Assembly: GCF_016908395.1 (NCBI RefSeq) | Contig: NZ_JAFBDU010000017.1 | Coordinates: 1-38,658, forward strand | Length of the DNA stretch: 38,658 nucleotides | From: Metabacillus crassostreae | GTDB lineage: Bacteria; Bacillota; Bacilli; Bacillales; Bacillaceae | Direction of reading: 5' to 3' | Shown: one piece after another, positions 18,283-27,413 of the stretch | Numbering within the stretch: position 1 is the first letter of the stretch | How the letters are laid out: each line of letters opens with the position of its first letter | Notes under the pieces: model-generated | The model's database searches: none | The model's input: the letters and a program-made list of their open reading frames with translations, nothing else | Told to the model about the DNA's origin: nothing | Position numbers and translations under genes: made by a program

Positions 18283-18549
18283 AATTCTATCTCTCTATTC
18301 ACTATTAGCTTCTATTACTAATAGGCACTGATTCAAATGATCAACCTATATATACCATTTGTTATCATTTTTATATTTTATCATGAAATTCTAGTAAAGG
18401 TTTGAATTTTTTACGATTTCCTTGAATTTAGTATTTTCGTTATAGCAAAAAGGAATTTTATAGAAGGATAGAATATACTTTTTAGTAGGTTACTATTTCA
18501 AAGTTTTGCTATGCTTATAGTTACTAAATAAGAAGGATGCTGAGGAAAA

Positions 18550-18591
18550 GTAAAAAAAGATAAAAAAAGAAAAAGGCCTGACAATTGCCAG
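18550..18591 (-). terminator. Rho-independent terminator of noc
   Basis: Minus-strand CTGGC pairs with GTCAG (one G-T pair) around AATT, followed by GCC and a long T-rich tract. It lies about 65 bases after the noc stop and ends the mnmE-mnmG-rsmG-noc direction of transcription. Confidence 0.65.
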
Positions 18592-18655
18592 TACCTAGCT
18601 ATAAGTTTATTGTGAAAATCGGAAATATTTTAGTATAAAGGCAACTATGAAAAAA

Positions 18656-19552
18656 TTACTTAGGTATTTTTATTGTGAATTGAATATATTCTTCAAATTC
18701 TTCTTCTTCTGTATTAAGCTTTACACCGCTATCCTCTACCATTGATAAAGATTGACGAATTGTATTCATTGCAATTCTAGTATCTCTACTAAATGCTTTA
18801 CGTTTTGGTTTAGGTTTAACATTATTCTTCTCAAGCAGCTTGACTACCCTATCTTCTGTTTGTTTAACATTAAGTTGCTTTTCAGTAATCTCTTCTAATA
18901 GTTTCTTTTGCATATCAGGATCTTTCAAAGGAATAAGAGCACGTGCATGACGTTCTGTTATTGATTTTTGTAATAAAGCATCCTGTACTTCTTGTGGAAG
19001 TTTTAGCAATCTTAGTTTATTGGCAATTGTTGATTGACCTTTACCTAGTCTCTGTGCCAATGCTTCTTGAGTAAGATCATGTAATTCAAGGAGCTTCGCA
19101 TAAGCGACAGCTTCTTCTATAGAAGATAATTCTTCTCTTTGTAGATTCTCAATTAAAGCTACACTTGCTGTTTCTGTATCATTGAAATCCTTTACAATTG
19201 CAGGTATTACGTCCCATCCTAATGTTTGAACAGCACGCCAGCGTCTTTCACCGGCAATTAATTCAAATCTTCCATCTACTTCACGAACAACAATAGGCTG
19301 GATAATACCATGAGTACGAATCGTTAAGGCTAACTCTTCAATTTTTTCGTTAGAAAATACAGTACGTGGCTGAAATCGGTTTGGCACAATATCTTTTACA
19401 ACAATTTGTTTAACTTCTTCTCGGTTATCTTCTACTATAGGTTCTTGTTCAACATCATTAATAATGATTGATTCTGTTTGTTCTATCTGTTCTGTATGTG
19501 CTGCTTGTTCTTTTTCTCCTAAACCAAAAAAGCGAGAAAATGGATGCTTCAT
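18656..19552 (-). CDS. noc: Nucleoid occlusion protein Noc
   Basis: Noc is a ParB paralogue that binds NBS sites, slides on DNA with CTP, and tethers it to the membrane to block division over the nucleoid. The N-terminal [15 protein letters not shown] is the known amphipathic membrane-targeting helix. The CTP-binding GERRWRAV is at residues 101-108, ENLQREELS follows, and the HTH is in [21 protein letters not shown]. At 298 residues it is slightly longer than B. subtilis Noc because of extra acidic residues about 20-45. It is downstream of rsmG with a parS-like palindrome between. Confidence 0.97.
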   Translation of the reverse strand: MKHPFSRFFGLGEKEQAAHTEQIEQTESIIINDVEQEPIVEDNREEVKQIVVKDIVPNRFQPRTVFSNEKIEELALTIRTHGIIQPIVVREVDGRFELIAGERRWRAVQTLGWDVIPAIVKDFNDTETASVALIENLQREELSSIEEAVAYAKLLELHDLTQEALAQRLGKGQSTIANKLRLLKLPQEVQDALLQKSITERHARALIPLKDPDMQKKLLEEITEKQLNVKQTEDRVVKLLEKNNVKPKPKRKAFSRDTRIAMNTIRQSLSMVEDSGVKLNTEEEEFEEYIQFTIKIPK

Positions 19553-19631
19553 GAGCCTACACCACCTTTAAAAACTACCATTTTTAATATTCTCTTTTTC
19601 TAGCGATTTTTCCTGCATATGTTCGAAAGTT

Positions 19632-19663
19632 AGAGTAAATGTTTCATGTGAAACATTTACTCT
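19632..19663. other. parS-like site within a 32-bp palindrome
   Basis: TGTTTCATGTGAAACA at 19640-19655 matches parS at 15 of 16 positions. It is the centre of a larger palindrome with perfect 15-base arms (19632-19646 and 19649-19663) around TG. It overlaps the last codons and stop of rsmG and precedes noc. No T run follows on the minus strand, so it is not a standard terminator. Spo0J binding is inferred. Confidence 0.7.
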
Positions 19664-20373
19664 ATCGGAAGCTTATTAGGCGTTCCAGGTTTTCTAGGAT
19701 ATTTTTTGGGTGTACTTTTTTGTTTTTCTATTATAAATATTGTTCTTTCGCTATTTTCCATTGGTAATTCAAATGAATGGGTGTGTTGAACCTTCCCACC
19801 TAAAACTTGAAGGGCTTTTTTCCCAGCTTCTAACTCATCCTGAGCAGCTGCCCCCTTCATAGCGATGAAATACCCATCTTTTTTTACTAATGGAATACAA
19901 AGCTCACTTAAAACTGATAACCTAGCTACCGCTCTTGCTGTCACAATATCATAGGACTCACGGAATTCAGGATTTTGTCCAAATGTTTCAGCTCGATCAT
20001 GATGTAATGTTACATGCTTTAAGCCTAATCGATTTGTAAGCTCAGTTAAAAATGTAATTCTTTTTTGTAATGAATCAACAATTGATACATGCAAATGTGG
20101 AAAGCAAATGTTGATTGGTATACTTGGAAATCCAGCGCCTGCTCCTACATCACATAATGAAAGCGGTTTTGAAAAATCAAAATAGAATGCTGCAGATATT
20201 GAATCATAAAAATGCTTTAAATAAACGTCCTTTTTATCAGTAATAGACGTTAAGTTCATCTTCTCGTTCCATTCTACTAGCAATTCATAATATAAATCAA
20301 ATTGCTCCATTTGTTGAGGAGAAAGATCTATCCCTTTCTCCTTTAAACTTGATTGAAATAATGCTATATCCAT
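19657..20373 (-). CDS. rsmG: 16S rRNA (guanine-527-N7)-methyltransferase RsmG
   Basis: RsmG methylates G527 of 16S rRNA with S-adenosylmethionine; loss gives low-level streptomycin resistance in known species. The SAM-binding motif [13 protein letters not shown] is clear, followed by [11 protein letters not shown] and [11 protein letters not shown]. The basic C-terminus [14 protein letters not shown] is typical. ATG at 20373 is used because AAAGG lies eight bases before it; a TTG at 20379 lies nearer that site. It follows mnmG by 16 bases. Confidence 0.97.
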   Translation of the reverse strand: MDIALFQSSLKEKGIDLSPQQMEQFDLYYELLVEWNEKMNLTSITDKKDVYLKHFYDSISAAFYFDFSKPLSLCDVGAGAGFPSIPINICFPHLHVSIVDSLQKRITFLTELTNRLGLKHVTLHHDRAETFGQNPEFRESYDIVTARAVARLSVLSELCIPLVKKDGYFIAMKGAAAQDELEAGKKALQVLGGKVQHTHSFELPMENSERTIFIIEKQKSTPKKYPRKPGTPNKLPIE

Positions 20374-20389
20374 ACTCAAAACCTTTCCA

Positions 20390-22279
20390 TTATTGATTAG
20401 ATACTCGAGCTATTCTTCCTTGCTCAAGATATACTAGTAAAATTGAGATGTCGGCTGGATTTACACCTGATATACGAGATGCTTGTGCCATAGATAACGG
20501 TCTTACTTCTTTTAATTTTTGACGAGCTTCAGACGCTAATCCATTGATATCATCATAATCAATATTTTCTGGGATTTTCTTATTTTCCATTTTCTTTAAT
20601 TTTTCAACCTGTTGTAAAGACTTTTCAATATAGCCTTCATATTTAGTTTGAATTTCCACTTGCTCTGCAACATCAGCATCTACTGGTTTCTCAGCTGGTA
20701 CGAGCTGTGAAATATGTTCGTACAGCATTTCTGGTCTTTTTAATAAGTCACTAGCACGAATACCATCTTTCAATTCACTTCCACCAACAGAAACAATTAA
20801 GTCTTGTGTCTCCTGATTTGGCTTAATAAAGATTGACGCTAACCTTTCCTTTTCTGCTTCAATTGCTTGCTTTTTCTGTATGAATTTTTCATATCTCTCA
20901 TCAGCTATTAATCCAATTTCATGACCGACTTCTGTTAAACGTAAATCAGCATTATCATGTCTTAGTAGTAGACGATATTCTGCTCTTGATGTTAATAAGC
21001 GATAAGGCTCGCTTGTTCCTTTTGTAACTAAATCATCAATAAGTACACCAATATAAGCATCTGATCGACTTAGTATTACTTCTTTTCGTCCTAATGCTTT
21101 TTGAGCAGCATTAATTCCAGCCATAAGTCCTTGACCAGCGGCTTCTTCATAGCCAGATGTTCCATTAATTTGCCCTGCTGTATATAATGATGTAATTTTT
21201 TTCGTCTCTAATGTTGGCCATAATTGTGTTGGCACAATGGCATCATATTCAATTGCATATCCAGCTCTCATCATTTGAACATTTTCAAGACCAGGAATAG
21301 TTTTTAAAATTTGCTGCTGAACATCCTCCGGTAAGCTAGTTGAAAGTCCTTGAACATATACCTCTTGTGTATTTCGACCTTCAGGCTCTAAGAAAATTTG
21401 ATGACGCGGCTTATCATTAAAACGAACAACCTTATCTTCAATCGATGGACAATAACGCGGTCCTGTTCCTTTAATCATGCCAGAATACATTGGAGAGCGG
21501 TGTAAATTATTATCAATAATTTGATGTGTCTGCTCACTCGTATATGTTAACCAACATGGAAGCTGATCTGTTATATATTTGGTTGTTTCATAAGAAAATG
21601 CACGTGGAACCTCATCACCAGGCTGAATCTCAGTTTTACTATAATCAATCGAATGACTATTAACACGTGGAGGTGTACCTGTTTTGAAACGCACTAAATC
21701 AAAGCCTAATTCTTGTAAGTGCTCAGATAATTTAATAGAAGGTTGTTGATTATTTGGACCACTTGAGTACTTGAGGTCACCTAAAATAATTTCTCCTCGT
21801 AAAAATGTCCCTGTTGTAATAACAACAGATTTTGCGGCATATTCTGCACCTGTTTGAGTAACAACACCCTTACAAACACCATCTTCAATTATTAAATGAT
21901 CCACCATTCCTTGTAATAAAGTAAGGTTTTTTTCATTTTCCATTGTTTTTTTCATTTCATGCTGGTAGGAAAATTTATCTGCTTGTGCACGAAGCGCTCT
22001 AACAGCAGGACCTTTTCCTGTGTTTAACATTCTCATTTGAATATGAGTTTTGTCGATATTTTTCCCCATCTCTCCACCTAAAGCATCAATTTCCCGAACA
22101 ACGATCCCTTTAGCTGGACCTCCAACAGATGGATTACATGGCATGAAGGCTACCATATCTAAATTTATTGTTATAACCAATGTCTTTGCACCCATTCTTG
22201 CTGATGCTAATGCTGACTCACAGCCAGCATGACCTGCACCGATTACAATGACATCATAATCTCCTGCTTTATAAGACAT
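20390..22279 (-). CDS. mnmG: tRNA uridine-34 5-carboxymethylaminomethyl modification enzyme MnmG (GidA)
   Basis: MnmG binds FAD and, with MnmE, installs the carboxymethylaminomethyl group at U34 of several tRNAs. The FAD Rossmann motif [12 protein letters not shown] occupies about residues 12-23. Other signatures are [12 protein letters not shown] and the [19 protein letters not shown] segment. The C-terminal helical domain ([20 protein letters not shown]) binds MnmE. The 629 residues are full length. It lies 62 bases after mnmE, as in other Bacillaceae. Confidence 0.98.
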   Translation of the reverse strand: MSYKAGDYDVIVIGAGHAGCESALASARMGAKTLVITINLDMVAFMPCNPSVGGPAKGIVVREIDALGGEMGKNIDKTHIQMRMLNTGKGPAVRALRAQADKFSYQHEMKKTMENEKNLTLLQGMVDHLIIEDGVCKGVVTQTGAEYAAKSVVITTGTFLRGEIILGDLKYSSGPNNQQPSIKLSEHLQELGFDLVRFKTGTPPRVNSHSIDYSKTEIQPGDEVPRAFSYETTKYITDQLPCWLTYTSEQTHQIIDNNLHRSPMYSGMIKGTGPRYCPSIEDKVVRFNDKPRHQIFLEPEGRNTQEVYVQGLSTSLPEDVQQQILKTIPGLENVQMMRAGYAIEYDAIVPTQLWPTLETKKITSLYTAGQINGTSGYEEAAGQGLMAGINAAQKALGRKEVILSRSDAYIGVLIDDLVTKGTSEPYRLLTSRAEYRLLLRHDNADLRLTEVGHEIGLIADERYEKFIQKKQAIEAEKERLASIFIKPNQETQDLIVSVGGSELKDGIRASDLLKRPEMLYEHISQLVPAEKPVDADVAEQVEIQTKYEGYIEKSLQQVEKLKKMENKKIPENIDYDDINGLASEARQKLKEVRPLSMAQASRISGVNPADISILLVYLEQGRIARVSNQ

Positions 22280-22341
22280 TATTTACCTCCTTTTATCTCA
22301 TATATTAATTTGTAAAGCTAGATTTTATATACAAAGCCTTT

Positions 22342-23727
22342 TTATTTTCCTAGGCAAAATTGCGAAAATAACTGGTCAATTAAGCTTTCGTGTACTGCAT
22401 CACCAATTATTTCACCTAATTGTTCCCAACAACGAGTTAAGTCTATTTGAACGATATCAATTGGAATTCCCGCTTCAATGCCTGTTAGTGCATCATCAAT
22501 AGAAGCTTTAGCAGCAGTTAATAGTGCGATATGTCTTGAATTAGAGACATATGTTAAGTCACCACTTTGGACATTACCTTGGAAAAATAAAGAACTAATT
22601 GCTTCCTCTAATTCATCAATTCCTTTTTCCTCTAATAATGAAGTTGTAACAACAGGTCTTCCATTAGCTAAATCTTTCACCTGTGTGAGATCAATATTCT
22701 TTTCTAGGTCAGTTTTATTAACTATGACAATGATATCCATGCCTTTAACAGCCTCGAACAATTTGATATCCTCTTGTGATAAGAGCTCATTATAATTAAG
22801 TACTAATAGAATTAGATCTGCTTCTTTTAGAACCTTCCTCGATCTCTCGACACCAATACGTTCTACTATATCTTCAGTTTCTCTTATACCAGCTGTATCG
22901 ACTAATTTTAGAGGCACACCGCGAACATTAACATACTCTTCAATAACATCCCGAGTTGTACCTGGAATATCTGTAACAATTGCTTTATTTTCATGTACTA
23001 AGCTATTTAATAAAGAAGATTTTCCAACATTAGGTCTTCCGATTATAACTGTTGATAGACCTTCTCTCAATATTTTACCCTGTTGTGAGGTTTGTAACAG
23101 TTTATCAATTTCAGCTTTAACAAATGAAGCTTTTTCAATAAGCATATTATGTGTCATTTCTTCCACATCATCATACTCAGGATAATCAATATTCACCTCA
23201 ACATGTGCTAATGTCTCTAATATTTCTTGTCGGAGCTTTTGCACAAGCTTTGAAAGCTTTCCTTCCATTTGACCTAATGCGACATTCATAGCTCGATCTG
23301 TTTTTGCCCGAATTAAATCCATTACTGCTTCAGCTTGAGATAAGTCAATACGTCCATTTAAAAATGCACGTTTAGTAAACTCACCTGGTTCAGCAAGTCT
23401 AGCTCCATTTTGTACGGCTAATTGCAGCACTTTATTTACAGTAACCAAGCCACCATGACAATTTATTTCTACAACATTTTCTCTTGTGAAAGTTCTTGGA
23501 CCTCTCATTAAAGAGACCATTACTTCCTCAACAATTTGATCTGTTGCTGGATCGATAATATGTCCGTAATGGATCGTATGGGAGTCAACCTCTTTGAGCC
23601 TCTTATTGGAAGGTGCCTTAAATAGTTTATCTGCAATTTCAATTGCTTCTTCACCACTTAATCTAACAATTGCAATAGCTCCTTCCCCTAACGGCGTTGA
23701 TATCGCTGTGATTGTATCTAACTCCAT
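22342..23727 (-). CDS. mnmE: tRNA modification GTPase MnmE (ThdF/TrmE)
   Basis: MnmE is the potassium-dependent GTPase partner of MnmG in U34 modification. It has an N-terminal folate-binding domain ([22 protein letters not shown]), a helical domain, and an inserted G domain with [21 protein letters not shown] and NKTD. The family's C-terminal CLGK ends the protein. ATG at 23727 is chosen: an in-frame GTG at 23739 lies inside the ribosome-binding site AGAGGTGATC. The 461 residues are of usual length. Confidence 0.98.
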   Translation of the reverse strand: MELDTITAISTPLGEGAIAIVRLSGEEAIEIADKLFKAPSNKRLKEVDSHTIHYGHIIDPATDQIVEEVMVSLMRGPRTFTRENVVEINCHGGLVTVNKVLQLAVQNGARLAEPGEFTKRAFLNGRIDLSQAEAVMDLIRAKTDRAMNVALGQMEGKLSKLVQKLRQEILETLAHVEVNIDYPEYDDVEEMTHNMLIEKASFVKAEIDKLLQTSQQGKILREGLSTVIIGRPNVGKSSLLNSLVHENKAIVTDIPGTTRDVIEEYVNVRGVPLKLVDTAGIRETEDIVERIGVERSRKVLKEADLILLVLNYNELLSQEDIKLFEAVKGMDIIVIVNKTDLEKNIDLTQVKDLANGRPVVTTSLLEEKGIDELEEAISSLFFQGNVQSGDLTYVSNSRHIALLTAAKASIDDALTGIEAGIPIDIVQIDLTRCWEQLGEIIGDAVHESLIDQLFSQFCLGK

Positions 23728-23834
23728 CTTTACGATCACCTCTCTTTTTTATATCTATATATTCACCAAAATACTTGACCAAAATTTAAAGATAGCACAA
23801 TTCATTTTTATAAGAAAGTAAAATCATACTTGAT

Positions 23835-23938
23835 TTATCCACAATGAGTTTCTACTTAGATTATTTCCTTTATTCATTTTAACTTATCCACATGTTAATA
23901 ACAATATTTTACCTTATCAGGTTTTCATCTTATCCCCA
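23835..23938 (+). other. DnaA-box group between mnmE and jag
   Basis: Perfect consensus boxes TTATCCACA occur at 23835-23843 and 23884-23892, and TTATCCCCA (8 of 9) at 23930-23938. All three point the same way. The group lies about 3.2 kb from the oriC boxes, in the 320-base gap between mnmE and jag. DnaA binding is expected; a role in regulation of initiation or of mnmE is inference. Confidence 0.6.
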
Positions 23939-24022
23939 AATGAGAAAAGTGTAAGCTGCCTATCTAATGGTGAAAAGCATAAGGAGATTTATATGAGGTT
24001 AATAAATGTAGAATTTAGGGTA

Positions 24023-24057
24023 TAAAAAAAGAGATGACCAGTAATAGTCATCCCTTT
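24023..24057 (-). terminator. Rho-independent terminator of the spoIIIJ-jag unit
   Basis: The minus-strand stem AAAGGGATGAC/GTCATCTCTTT (11 pairs with one G-T) has an eight-base loop and is followed by T. It overlaps the last codons of jag, so the hairpin is part of the coding end. Confidence 0.88.
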
Positions 24058-24674
24058 TTCTTCGGTGATATAACCAAATGTCGATTTGGTTCATCACCTA
24101 CTGAATATGTTTTTAAATCTGGATATTTAGCTAAAGCAGCATGAATGATTTTTCGTTCATTTGAAGGCATTGGTTCAAGAGAAACCTTATTTGATGTACG
24201 TTTAACCTGCTGTGCTAATCTTCCTGCAAGTAAAGTGAGAGTTTCTTTTCTTCGTTCACGATAATTTTCTGCATCAATTATAATTTGCAAATAGTGATCA
24301 GAGTATCTGTTTGCAACTAATTGAGTTAAAAATTGTAGTGAATTTAAAGTTTGTCCTCTTTTACCGATTAAAATAGCCATATTATCGCCTTTGATTTGAA
24401 AAGTTGCCGTTTTACCACTTTTCTTCACATCAATTTTAGCTTCAATTCCCATTTTTTGAATAACTTCAGATAAGAAAGCATGGGATTCTTTAACTGGATC
24501 TTGTTTAAGAACTACCTTCACAATTGCAGGTTTTTTTCCAAAGATACCGAGAATACCTTTTTTACCTTCTTCTAAAATTGTTATCTCAATTTGATCTTTT
24601 GTTACTTGTAATGTTTTTAATGCTTCTTCTACTGCTTCTTCGACAGTATGTCCATTAGCAGTTACTTCTTTCAC
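24048..24674 (-). CDS. jag: SpoIIIJ-associated RNA-binding protein Jag (KhpB)
   Basis: Jag/KhpB is an RNA-binding protein linked to cell elongation in Firmicutes. It has the Jag-N domain at residues 1-50 ([23 protein letters not shown]), a KH domain with the IGKRGQTL loop, and an R3H domain near the C-terminus ([14 protein letters not shown]). The 208 residues match B. subtilis Jag. It overlaps the end of spoIIIJ by four bases, consistent with translational coupling. Confidence 0.97.
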   Translation of the reverse strand: MKEVTANGHTVEEAVEEALKTLQVTKDQIEITILEEGKKGILGIFGKKPAIVKVVLKQDPVKESHAFLSEVIQKMGIEAKIDVKKSGKTATFQIKGDNMAILIGKRGQTLNSLQFLTQLVANRYSDHYLQIIIDAENYRERRKETLTLLAGRLAQQVKRTSNKVSLEPMPSNERKIIHAALAKYPDLKTYSVGDEPNRHLVISPKKKG

Positions 24675-25450
24675 TTCTTCTTTCCTCCATCTTTTGGAGA
24701 AGATGCCGCTGCTTTTAATTCAGGACCTTTAACAAAATATGTTTGGACAATCATGAATAAGTTACCTACTACCCAATACAATGAAAGAGCTGCTGGGAAG
24801 CTGATCGCAAAAACTACGATCATAATTGGCATAATCCATAACATCATAGCCATTTGAGGATTTTGGTTAGCTGTTCCAGCCATCATCATCTTTTGTTGAA
24901 CAAATGTTGTAACACCTGCAACAAGTGGAAGAATAAAGTATGGATCTCGTTCACCTAAATCAAACCATAAGAATGTGTGTTCAGCTATTTCTTCTGTTCT
25001 CATAATCGCATGATAAAAACCAATTAATATTGGCATCTGAACGATTAATGGGAAACATCCAGCAAGTGGATTTACACCATGCTTTTGAAAAAGTGCCATT
25101 GTTTCTTGTTGAAGCTTTTGTTGAGTTTGTTGATCTTTAGAACTATATTGTTCTTTAAGCTTTTGCATTTCTGGTTGAATTGCTTGCATTGCCTTAGAGC
25201 TTTTCGTTTGTTTAATCATTAACGGTAAAATCGCCAGACGAATAATAAGGGTTACTATAACAATAGCAATACCATAATTATCTCCTGTTATTTCTGCAAA
25301 GTATGTGATCAATTGGGATAAAGGATAAACAATATATTTATTCCAAAATCCTTCACTTTCAGATGTAATCGGTACATTTACCTCTGTACACCCAGTTAAT
25401 AGGGTTAATACACTTATTAACCCTGCGATTAAAAGTATGCGCCTCTTCAA
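24671..25450 (-). CDS. spoIIIJ: Membrane protein insertase SpoIIIJ (YidC1)
   Basis: SpoIIIJ is a YidC/Oxa1 insertase needed for forespore sigma-G activity in B. subtilis and general membrane protein insertion. A lipoprotein signal peptide is seen, with lipobox LLTGC and Cys21. Five membrane helices follow, with the conserved Arg in [10 protein letters not shown]. The C-terminal tail is Lys-rich ([18 protein letters not shown]). The start is TTG at 25450 with AGGAGG nine bases upstream. It is coupled to jag. Confidence 0.97.
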   Translation of the reverse strand: MKRRILLIAGLISVLTLLTGCTEVNVPITSESEGFWNKYIVYPLSQLITYFAEITGDNYGIAIVIVTLIIRLAILPLMIKQTKSSKAMQAIQPEMQKLKEQYSSKDQQTQQKLQQETMALFQKHGVNPLAGCFPLIVQMPILIGFYHAIMRTEEIAEHTFLWFDLGERDPYFILPLVAGVTTFVQQKMMMAGTANQNPQMAMMLWIMPIMIVVFAISFPAALSLYWVVGNLFMIVQTYFVKGPELKAAASSPKDGGKKK

Positions 25451-25610
25451 ACCTTTTTGCCTCCTAACAAATTATTAATACCATTGAATGTGTATACGTA
25501 CGTTAAAAGATAGAAAAAGTTCCACATAATTAATATCTTACCATTTTTATCTTTATAATTCTTTTATATGAACAAGTTTTCGCTAGAGTAATTTCAACAA
25601 TTTTCAACAT

Positions 25611-25955
25611 TTATGATGACTGAAAAATTTTCGCTTTTCGAAACAAATGGTTTAAACTGCTCTTCACTTCATGATAATTCATTTGGGCAGCAGGTTTTCT
25701 TGCTATTATAATAAACTCTTTACCATGTACAAGCTTATCTTTTTCTTCTAGAAATACTTGTCGAATTAACCGCTTAACTTTATTTCTTGTCACAGCATTT
25801 CCTATCTTTTTACTTACAGACAATCCCACTCGAAATTCTTTTTCTTCTCTTTCACTATAGATATAAAGAACAAATTGTCTATTCGCAATTGATTTACCCT
25901 TTTTAAAAACCTTTTGAAAATCTTTATTCTTCTTAATTCGATATTTCCTTCTCAT
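25611..25955 (-). CDS. rnpA: Ribonuclease P protein component
   Basis: RnpA is the protein subunit that assists the RNase P RNA in removing tRNA 5' leaders. The family motif [15 protein letters not shown] is present, as are NRQFVLYI and the substrate-binding IIIARKPAA region. The 114-residue form uses ATG at 25955, eight bases after GGAG; the upstream GTG at 25964 lies within that site. It lies 160 bases before spoIIIJ. Unusually for this gene pair, 367 bases and a terminator separate it from rpmH. Confidence 0.97.
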   Translation of the reverse strand: MRRKYRIKKNKDFQKVFKKGKSIANRQFVLYIYSEREEKEFRVGLSVSKKIGNAVTRNKVKRLIRQVFLEEKDKLVHGKEFIIIARKPAAQMNYHEVKSSLNHLFRKAKIFQSS

Positions 25956-26127
25956 TCGTTTCACTCCGGTATGTTCTGTTTATTATTTCTAACAGAATTC
26001 TCACCTTCATTATGTCTGAAATAATTCTGATTTAAACTAGTCAAGATCTCTCCGACATAAAACATTTATGTATTAAATAGATTTCAATGAAATTCTCTTC
26101 TTTTAATTTAGGCTCTGTTAAAATTTG

Positions 26128-26223
26128 TTGTTGATTTCCGTTCAGGCATTTGCTTTCCATGGGAAAAAATAAAGTTCGTTTTTTCCTAGGAAAGAGTCTC
26201 ATGCCTTATACTCCAATCAACAA
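26128..26223 (+). repeat. Interspersed hairpin element, best-preserved copy (A)
   Basis: TTGTTGATT (26128-26136) and AATCAACAA (26215-26223) are exact inverted ends, with further inverted pairs AGGCAT/ATGCCT and CTTTCC/GGAAAG inside. The whole 96 bases can fold back. The sequence GTTGATTTCCGTTCAGGC...ACTCCAATCAAC resembles an intergenic repeat I recall as common in Bacillus genomes; that link is from memory. It lies between rnpA and rpmH. Confidence 0.7.
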
Positions 26224-26291
26224 AGTGCTAAAATCATTAAGCTTTAACATAACAATGATTTTAAGAAGCAATTTAATGAAATCTACTTAGT

Positions 26292-26322
26292 TGAAAAAAA
26301 AGACCACTGATTTGTCAGTGGC
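26292..26322 (-). terminator. Rho-independent terminator of rpmH
   Basis: Minus-strand CCACTGA pairs with TCAGTGG around CAAA, followed by TCTTTTTTTT. It lies immediately after the rpmH stop, so most rpmH transcripts should end before rnpA. Confidence 0.92.
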
Positions 26323-26457
26323 CTATGCTGATAATACTTTTCTTCCTCGGCGACGACGGCGAGCAAGAACTTTACGTCCATTAGCTGTGCTCATGCGGCT
26401 ACGAAAACCATGAACTTTACTACGTTTGCGTTTATTTGGTTGATAAGTACGTTTCAT
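26323..26457 (-). CDS. rpmH: Large ribosomal subunit protein bL34
   Basis: bL34 is a very basic 44-residue ribosomal protein. The sequence [18 protein letters not shown] is diagnostic, and the rest ([20 protein letters not shown]) is typical. ATG at 26457 has GGAGGTG upstream. It is divergent from dnaA across the left half of oriC, the classic layout. It has its own strong promoter and terminator. Confidence 0.98.
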   Translation of the reverse strand: MKRTYQPNKRKRSKVHGFRSRMSTANGRKVLARRRRRGRKVLSA

Positions 26458-26502
26458 ATATGACACCTCCCTGAGGAATAACAGTTAAAGACAGTCCTAC
26501 TA

Positions 26503-26532
26503 ATTATAGTTACCTAACATAGGAATTGTCAA
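26503..26532 (-). promoter_or_regulatory. Consensus sigma-A promoter of rpmH
   Basis: On the minus strand a perfect -35 TTGACA (26527-26532) and a perfect -10 TATAAT (26503-26508) are spaced by 18 bases, giving a leader of about 40 bases before the rpmH start. Confidence 0.85.
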
Positions 26533-26663
26533 CCACTGAAACGTTTTTAATAATTAAGTCTATTTAAAATCGTCTTTTTATAAAGTCCCTTTTTTGGAAG
26601 ATTGTTGTGATTAGTCATCATTATCTGTTGTAACAATTGTGATATCAACTCTTAAACACTTTC

Positions 26664-26738
26664 TTGTTAATTTCCGTTACTGGCGTTTGCTTTTCAGGGA
26701 GAAATAAAGCCTGTCTCTCTTTGACACTTTCCTACCGA
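26664..26738 (+). repeat. Decayed interspersed hairpin-repeat copy (B) beside oriC
   Basis: TTGTTAATTTCCGTTAC followed by GGCGTTTGCTTTTCAGGGAG and AAATAAAG parallels copy A over its left half. The shared AATAAAG follows the GGGA block in both. The right inverted arm is lost. It lies between the rpmH promoter and the first DnaA box. Confidence 0.5.
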
Positions 26739-26996
26739 AAATTTTTTTAGTACCTCAAATAATTGCTTTTAAAAAACATTAAGCACAAATATAGCCTAGT
26801 TTATAAATTTGATCTTCTTCCCTCTCGCAAAATTTCGTTATTCGCATCCCCTAAAATTATAGATAGCACTTCTTCACCCATATATCCTTGCAATTTTTTT
26901 CTCCCCACAAGAATCATTTTTTATTATCTAAATCCAGGATCTGTTTCTTTCATATCTCATAGCCTTAAAAAGTACTTTTATGTACAACTTCACCCC

Positions 26997-27260
26997 TGTG
27001 GATAAACTTTCGACACCATTCTGCAGTATCCACATATGTTATCGACAAGTTTTTCACAAGTTAGCTTGTTGTGGACAATTTTTTTCAACAAAACAATAGT
27101 TATGTGGATAAGTTTGTAAAAACCGTTGCATCTATTGATTTATTTTGATATTATATTTGTGTTTTCACTCTTAATATTCTACTCATAATTTTTCTTTATC
27201 CACAAGTTGTGGATAAGGTGTGGAAAGTTTATAAACAGCTTGTGTAAATTGTTGTCCACA
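26997..27260. other. oriC upstream DnaA-box cluster
   Basis: This AT-rich stretch upstream of dnaA holds many DnaA boxes. Perfect boxes occur at 26997-27005 (minus), 27103-27111 (minus), 27196-27204 (plus) and 27208-27216 (minus). Boxes with one mismatch are at 27026-27034 (plus), 27039-27047 (plus), 27070-27078 (minus) and 27252-27260 (plus). A weaker one lies at 27219-27227. The two boxes at 27196 and 27208 face each other. This corresponds to the incA/incB part of the bipartite B. subtilis oriC (established knowledge). Confidence 0.93.
27126..27154 (+). promoter_or_regulatory. Candidate dnaA promoter 1
   Basis: -35 TTGCAT (27126-27131) and -10 TATTAT (27149-27154) are separated by 17 bases. 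DnaA boxes lie on both sides, consistent with known autorepression of dnaA. Confidence 0.45.
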
Positions 27261-27271
27261 ACACGTGAGAT

Positions 27272-27300
27272 TTGTCGAAAAGACGTTTTTCTACTATATT
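27272..27300 (+). promoter_or_regulatory. Candidate dnaA promoter 2
   Basis: -35 TTGTCG (27272-27277) and -10 TATATT (27295-27300) are separated by 17 bases. It lies closer to dnaA and downstream of the last DnaA box, with a leader of about 105 bases. Confidence 0.45.
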
Positions 27301-27413
27301 ATATATTTATACACATTTCTTGGATTTTGTATGTTTATACAGGAGTATTCGCGTCTTGTACAAAGGTTATACATTTTATGAGACACTGTTGTAAAGGAGG
27401 GACAAAACACCTA

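Noticed and set aside
26763-27005. Open frame of 80 codons in the rpmH-dnaA interval
   Set aside because: No ribosome-binding site, unusual composition, and it runs into the DnaA boxes.
27207-27413. Upstream extension of the dnaA frame
   Set aside because: It reads through the DnaA boxes and a promoter, lacks homology to DnaA, and the known start MENI follows a ribosome-binding site.
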